A DNA stretch of 6,822 nt, taken from the NCBI GenBank assembly GCA_000991205.1, contig LBRC01000035.1:5221-12042 (forward strand). Reading direction: 5' to 3'. Numbering within the stretch: the first letter of the stretch is position 1; each line of letters starts with the position of its first letter. This document shows, one piece after another, positions 5,117 to 6,822 of this stretch. The notes beneath the pieces were generated by a model, which was given only the letters and a program-made list of their open reading frames with translations, was not told where the DNA came from and did not search any database. This stretch comes from Parcubacteria group bacterium GW2011_GWA2_36_10. Its GTDB lineage: Bacteria > Patescibacteriota > Patescibacteriia > UBA1558 > GWA2-36-10. The position numbers and the translations under genes are program-made.

Positions 5117-6465
5117 TTCATTACAATATCATGTTCACCACGTCTGACATCAAAACGACCAGGATCATCATCAAGGTGCAATTTTAATCCGCAATCAGCA
5201 AATTCTGTTTTTAAAATTTCTGCCATTTGAATCGCCCGTTTTTGTAAAGTAGGATGAACAAAACGAGTGGAACGCAACTCGATCAAATAAACTAAAGCTG
5301 CTAAATCACCAGTAATTCTATTGGGCAAATTATAGCCCATAGCCGTATAATATTGAGCTAATTCTGGAGTAATATTTAAATTTTTTATTTTTTCTTCTTG
5401 CGTTTTAATAAATGCTTGAGCTTTCGTTTTTATTTCTTCTGGTAAAGAATTTAAATAAAAATCCGCAAAGCCATGTGTAGTGACAAGCATAGGCATACGC
5501 TGAATAATCGCTCGATGTCTTTGTAAATCACGAAATGAACCAAAGTCTAGCATAAAACCAAATTGCACGTAGCCACACTCGGCTACAAATTTTGGTAATT
5601 CAGTTTTCATTGGCCGTGAGTTTAAAATATGTTCATAATTTTTTAAAGCTTCTTTATCAACGCTACTTTTTAATAGCTCAACTTCTGTATAGGTCTCATG
5701 AGTAAAATAATAATCATGCTTCATCCAAGCTTCATTATAATTTTCGGTAGTTTCAAAAATCGGATGATCAAAAGAGCTGGGATACCTTGCTAGCAATGCC
5801 TCTTTGACGCTAGATGCTATATCTCTTACTTCCTCCAAAGGATGATGCCTTAATAAAGCAATTTTATCGGCTACTTGGCGCATATTGCTATGCCAAGCAA
5901 TATTGGTAGAGGCACCGGCTGGTAAAAAGCCGCGCATAATATCAAAAGCGCGAGCCGCAATTGCTTTATTATAAATCACTTCTTTTTCTTCGGCTTGAAG
6001 AGGAAATTGTTTTTTTAAAAAATCATTTAATGGCGCCATTGACTCTAAATAAAACTGACGCCAAGCTTCCAAAATTTCTTGCGACTCTTGGTTAGCAATC
6101 GGATCAATAAAGGCTTGCGTAGAAAAATCCACATAACGTGTGGATGATTCTTGACCACTATACAAAGCCCAGTCTTGAATGGCTTTGGCTGCTAGCATAG
6201 AAATACCTTCGATAAATAAAGTAATGCTACCGCAATCACCGATAGACTTATGTCCATAGCCAACATAAAAATTTGCCATAAAATCTTTAGCACCTTTTTT
6301 GGCTAAAATCTCTAAATGTTGTTTTACACCGCCAGTAGAACGCGAATGTAAGGCTTGGATCATGGCTTCAGACTCCGGATCAATCACTGCTCCGGTTTCC
6401 AAAATCATCACCATGCCACCATTTTTTAAATTTTTCGTTGTGTGTTTAAGTTCAGCTATCGACAT
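5113..6465 (-). CDS. thyX: Long FAD-dependent thymidylate synthase (ThyX/Thy1 family), two-domain form
   Basis: ThyX methylates dUMP to dTMP using FAD, NADPH and methylene-tetrahydrofolate. At 450 aa this is about twice the usual 220-250. Domain 1 (about 45-232) follows ThyX along its length: HL at 50-51, YGHKSIGD (70-77, like HGHxTPFEH), DWALYSGQESSTRY (98-111) in register with RHRxxSxNExSxRY, MRGFLP (177-182, like ARxVLP) and LLR (204-206). Domain 2 (about 275-425) has LQRHR (314-318), NLP (379-381) and ELRSTRF (396-402). Domain 1 thus keeps Ser103, Glu106, Ser108 and Arg110-Tyr111 but lacks RHR, while domain 2 keeps RHR but lacks the rest. I infer a fused pseudo-dimer with composite active sites. 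The start at 6465 lies five bases after the upstream stop; Met18 (6414) and Met20 (6408) are alternatives, the latter with GGTGG seven bases upstream. It is the first complete gene of the dTMP-supply unit. Confidence 0.85.
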   Translation of the reverse strand: MSIAELKHTTKNLKNGGMVMILETGAVIDPESEAMIQALHSRSTGGVKQHLEILAKKGAKDFMANFYVGYGHKSIGDCGSITLFIEGISMLAAKAIQDWALYSGQESSTRYVDFSTQAFIDPIANQESQEILEAWRQFYLESMAPLNDFLKKQFPLQAEEKEVIYNKAIAARAFDIMRGFLPAGASTNIAWHSNMRQVADKIALLRHHPLEEVRDIASSVKEALLARYPSSFDHPIFETTENYNEAWMKHDYYFTHETYTEVELLKSSVDKEALKNYEHILNSRPMKTELPKFVAECGYVQFGFMLDFGSFRDLQRHRAIIQRMPMLVTTHGFADFYLNSLPEEIKTKAQAFIKTQEEKIKNLNITPELAQYYTAMGYNLPNRITGDLAALVYLIELRSTRFVHPTLQKRAIQMAEILKTEFADCGLKLHLDDDPGRFDVRRGEHDIVMK

Positions 6466-6470
6466 AAGTT

Positions 6471-6822
6471 TTATTTTACTAATTCATCTAATTGCTTATG
6501 CAAATCCTCTAAGCTACCATCGTTATTAATGATAATATCCGCTGCTTTCATAGTATCTAAAATAGTTAGCTCTGTTTCTAGCTGGTGATCAGCTAGGAAT
6601 TCCTCCCAAGTTTTATTTTTGTCATCAAAATTTTCACCTCGATTTAACAATCTCTGATAACGAATCTTCATATCAGACTCAATGGAAACTAATTTAAAAT
6701 TCGGCAAAGCACGTAAATATTTGACATCCTCCATGCGCCTGATGCCGTCAACCACGATTAATTGACTTTGAGAATTCTCGACATCTTTGGCCATTACTTT
6801 AGCCATCAAATCTTGCCCAAAA
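6471..6822 (-). CDS. P-loop nucleotide kinase-like protein, C-terminal part (5' truncated by window edge)
   Basis: The frame stays open to the window end (Phe-Gly-Gln-Asp-Leu-Met-Ala-Lys upstream of the first internal Met), so the start and any P-loop are outside. The visible 117 residues have the pattern LIVVDGIRRMEDVKYLRAL (a strand ending in Asp-Gly-Ile-Arg, then a helix), KLVSIESD followed by KIRYQRLLNRGE (a lid-like Arg-rich helix), and AADIIINNDGSLEDLHKQL at the C-terminus. This layout resembles dephospho-CoA kinase and related (deoxy)nucleoside monophosphate kinase families, where the last segment is typically AD-x-IxNxGS. I cannot tell CoaE-like from dNMP kinase-like without the N-terminus. 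Its place five bases upstream of the thyX-like gene would favour a nucleotide substrate, but that is only context. Its stop TAA is at 6473-6471. Confidence 0.6.
   Translation of the reverse strand, partial: FGQDLMAKVMAKDVENSQSQLIVVDGIRRMEDVKYLRALPNFKLVSIESDMKIRYQRLLNRGENFDDKNKTWEEFLADHQLETELTILDTMKAADIIINNDGSLEDLHKQLDELVK

Noticed and set aside
5113..6465. Idea that the long ThyX is two separate genes fused by a missed stop or frameshift
   Set aside because: The frame is continuous and both halves have lost complementary motif parts, so neither would work as a stand-alone ThyX.
6299..6529. Open frame on the + strand opposite the thyX start, with a hydrophobic stretch
   Set aside because: It spans the junction of two - strand genes in antisense and has no ribosome binding site; the apparent membrane segment reflects AT-rich codons.

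Overview
The window carries nine protein genes packed almost without gaps, in AT-rich DNA (roughly 35% GC by eye, apart from one gene). The low GC, one- to four-base gene junctions, scarcity of Shine-Dalgarno sites and divergent core enzymes suggest a small-genome bacterium of the Patescibacteria (candidate phyla radiation) type. That taxonomic call is an inference, since no marker such as rRNA is present.

Left part (1-1450, + strand): the 3' part of a miaB-like methylthiotransferase gene, overlapping a complete miaA by 11 bases. Together they make ms2i6A37 in tRNA. A hairpin at 1453-1471 ends this unit and also serves gatB, which converges from the other side; the gatB stop codon lies in the hairpin loop.

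Middle (1461-3564, - strand): tmk (dTMP kinase) followed one base later by gatB (amidotransferase subunit B). They are probably transcribed from a promoter just upstream of tmk, which may give a leaderless message.

Right part (3593-6822, - strand): in transcription order, the 3' part of a P-loop nucleotide-kinase-like gene, a long thyX-like gene, folA, dut and tdk, closed by a strong intrinsic terminator at 3593-3624. thyX/folA and folA/dut overlap by ATGA. With tmk next door, the cluster covers most of dTTP supply: Dut (dUTP to dUMP), ThyX-like (dUMP to dTMP), Tdk (thymidine salvage to dTMP) and Tmk (dTMP to dTDP), with FolA for folate reduction.

Three points stand out. The ThyX-like protein is about twice the usual length and reads as two tandem Thy1 domains that have each lost a complementary half of the signature motif. 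FolA lacks the conserved Trp and the NADPH-binding Arg at positions 22 and 44. tdk is clearly richer in GC, has the only canonical Shine-Dalgarno site in the window, and carries its own GC-rich terminator, which suggests later acquisition. There is no gene-free stretch over 300 bases, and I saw no RNA gene, mobile element or CRISPR array.
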